Positions 62,491 to 64,000 of a stretch of 64,000 bases of DNA are shown here, in pieces. A program made the position numbers and the translations under genes. The DNA is from Cricetomys ansorgei (lineage: Eukaryota > Chordata > Mammalia > Rodentia > Nesomyidae), in NCBI GenBank assembly GCA_026225945.1, contig JAMJFZ010001815.1, forward strand, positions 480,001 to 544,000. The letters run 5' to 3'. How positions within the stretch are numbered: position 1 is the first letter of the stretch; the number at the start of each line of letters is the position of its first letter. The notes beneath the pieces are model-generated. The model saw only the letters and a list, made by a program, of their open reading frames with translations. It ran no database searches and was not told the origin of the DNA.

Positions 62491-62496
62491 AATAAA
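62491..62496 (+). terminator. QSOX2: possible distal poly(A) signal of QSOX2
   Basis: A second AATAAA, 150 bases after the first, followed by a G/T-rich stretch (TTGGAGTCTTTGGG). Confidence 0.45.
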
Positions 62497-62519
62497 TTGG
62501 AGTCTTTGGGAAGACAGCC

Positions 62520-63415
62520 CAGAAGTCAGGCAGAAAGAGAAGAATGAAAATGAGCTATAGCTGAGAGTTGCAGGATCCTGTACCTTTGTTTGTTAACAAA
62601 GTACAGAGATGAGTGCAAGTGTACCCTGATGTTGATTCTGAACCCACCGAGGAGCCTCTGGTTGCCAGAGCTTGGGGGTTGGGGGGGGCAGCCAATTTAG
62701 AAGCTGCTGGACTTCTCACCAAGTTTCCCATATGCTCTACCAACCTGGGGCAGTGTGTGTAGAGCAGATGGCCCTGCAGGGACCTGGGATCTTATGCTCA
62801 GGACCTCTCACAGCTGTGCAGGACCCTGCAGTAGATGGTGAATTTGCTCATATGACCCTCTTCTAGAGGTGGAGGTTGGAGTGGCAAGTCTAAAATCTGC
62901 CTGTAGAGTACTAGATACAGGTGATTGAGTATGAGAAGTTCCTGAAGGCCACCAGCAGCAGTTGGAGGCCTCTGATCTGTGCCTGCAGCAGAGGGCTTTT
63001 GGACCCAGAGTCCACTCCACCAGGAGAGGGCAGAGTCCCAGGCTAACAGCCCCAAGGCTCCCAAGCCGGCATACTGCACCTCCAGCCAAGGGCCTCTGAT
63101 CCAGGGCAGAGCAAGTTGGAGCCGCTGTGCTATTCTGCCGCAGGTAAAAGAAAGTCCTGGGAAAGGGCTACCACGCATCATAGATTGGTCAAACCCAGCC
63201 CTGGAGTGACGCCAGCCTGACTCCGCCTGCCCAGGCCTGAAAGGGGCCAAGGGCGGGGACAGAGGAGGGGCGGGGCAGGCTTGGAGAAGGGCCCCAGCAA
63301 GCTAGTGCCTCCTTCAGCACCGCGGACAGCGTCAGCCCAGCAAGTAGGCCAAGGCCTGGAAGAGGTCCAGCACTCTAGGGAACACCCCGCGCGAACCACT
63401 GGATTAGTGACTGCC
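62520..63415 (+). promoter_or_regulatory. LHX3: LHX3 upstream region and exon 1a 5'UTR/promoter
   Basis: Becomes GC-rich after about 63180, with GC boxes GGGCGGGG at 63253 and GGGGCGGGG at 63267. No convincing TATA box. QSOX2 ends only about 1 kb before the LHX3 start codon, so the LHX3 promoter must sit in this short spacer. The part 62.5-63.1 kb shows nothing specific. Confidence 0.5.
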
Positions 63416-63503
63416 ATGCTGCTAGAAGCAGAACTCGATTGCGACCGAGAACGGCCTGGTGCCCCCGGAGCTACTGCCCTCTGTACCTTCAGCAGGACTC
63501 GAG
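63416..63503 (+). CDS. LHX3: LHX3 exon 1a, N-terminus of isoform a (partial gene)
   Basis: LIM-homeodomain transcription factor needed for pituitary and motor-neuron development (family knowledge). The exon codes MLLEAELDCDRERPGAPGAT and ALCTFSRTR, then one base, then donor GTAAGA at 63504. This matches the isoform-a N-terminus of mouse and human LHX3 as I know it (MLLE..., ...CT...TRE); the phase-1 end lets the next exon supply E and the first LIM domain. Only 29 residues lie in the window; LIM domains and homeodomain are beyond the right edge. The isoform-b first exon (MEARGEL-type) is not visible here. Position after QSOX2 on the same strand agrees with synteny. Confidence 0.92.
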
Positions 63504-64000
63504 GTAAGAACTATTGCAACCCAGAGGCCTCCATACCAGGCAGGAACAAGAGTAGAGACAGAACGCAGAGGCAGAGCCGTAGCTAGTGGGGAGTAACATA
63601 GGAGCGGCTGCAGAAAAAGTATGAGGTGATAGCGGGCGGGAGGCGGGAGGCGGGGCCAGGGAGGCTACAGGGTCAACAGTGACCAAAGAAGGCCTGGGGC
63701 TTGCCTGAGATGATGTCACGAAGGGGCAGAATGAGGAGCATAAAGGATTGAATGCCCCACAGCTTCCAGAACTGCTCTGGCTTGCAGCAGGGATCCCCAG
63801 GCCAAGTCTCCCGCCTGAACTCTGATCCCCAAGGACCATTTCATTGCTGTGGACGTTGGAAAATAATGGAGGCATTGTTGGCGGCAAGCCAGATGCCCAG
63901 CAGTGTGGAGCCGCCCCTTCCCCAGTCTAGCCACACATGGCCCCCCGCCCCACTGCCTCTGCAGCAGCTGACACTCAATGGCTCACATCCCAGCTCACCC
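63504..64000 (+). other. LHX3: LHX3 intron 1a, start
   Basis: GC-rich, with GGCGG boxes at 63642-63660 and a CATAAAGG motif at 63739. A frame from ATG 63752 is open to the window edge; see findings. No SINE. Confidence 0.5.

Noticed and set aside
63866..64000. LHX3 isoform-b first exon
   Set aside because: The Met-Glu-Ala start looks similar at first sight, but the following residues do not match the known MEARGEL-type N-terminus; kept only as a finding of unknown status.
1..64000. CRISPR arrays, operons, phage or insertion sequences of bacteria
   Set aside because: None seen; spliced genes and rodent SINEs show this is animal nuclear DNA.

Overview
This is mammalian, almost certainly rodent, nuclear DNA. 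Genes are split into short exons with GT-AG (and one GC-AG) introns, and the spacers are full of B1, B2 and B3-type SINEs, dinucleotide microsatellites and CpG-rich promoters. Protein sequences resemble mouse but are not identical to what I remember of it, so a non-Mus muroid (for example a cricetid) is my inference; the species cannot be fixed from the sequence alone.

Three genes lie on the + strand, in the order known for the human 9q34.3 / mouse chromosome 2 block. (1) About 4.0-22.7 kb: the 3' part of CCDC187, a coiled-coil protein related to the centrosomal protein CEP350. I rebuilt 15 exons whose splice phases all agree and which give an open 1,185-codon frame ending at 22745. The 5' end lies further left; three weak candidate exons are listed between 2.9 and 3.8 kb. 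(2) 30.9-60.3 kb: all 12 coding exons of QSOX2, a secretory-pathway sulfhydryl oxidase, giving 684 residues with signal peptide, WCGHC thioredoxin site, ERV/ALR domain with CKEC and CPAC motifs, and a C-terminal membrane segment. Its promoter is a CpG-rich array of regularly spaced GC boxes, and its 3'UTR has two poly(A) signals. (3) 63.4 kb to the edge: first coding exon (1a) of LHX3, the pituitary and motor-neuron LIM-homeodomain factor, with its GC-rich promoter. The rest of LHX3 is to the right.

The 22.7-30.6 kb stretch between CCDC187 and QSOX2 and the large QSOX2 introns hold mainly SINEs, simple repeats and unassigned unique DNA. One segment at 37.1-38.2 kb looks like a decayed antisense retrocopy.

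No new multi-gene system is visible. The most interesting points are the GC-AG intron in QSOX2, the GC-box array with roughly 20-bp spacing, the near-TISU start with an in-frame upstream ATG, two complementary microsatellites that could fold into a long stem in QSOX2 intron 11, the NAGNAG acceptor of the CCDC187 last exon, and an open frame running off the right edge within LHX3 intron 1a. The three genes are neighbours on one strand; nothing in the sequence shows that they act in one pathway.
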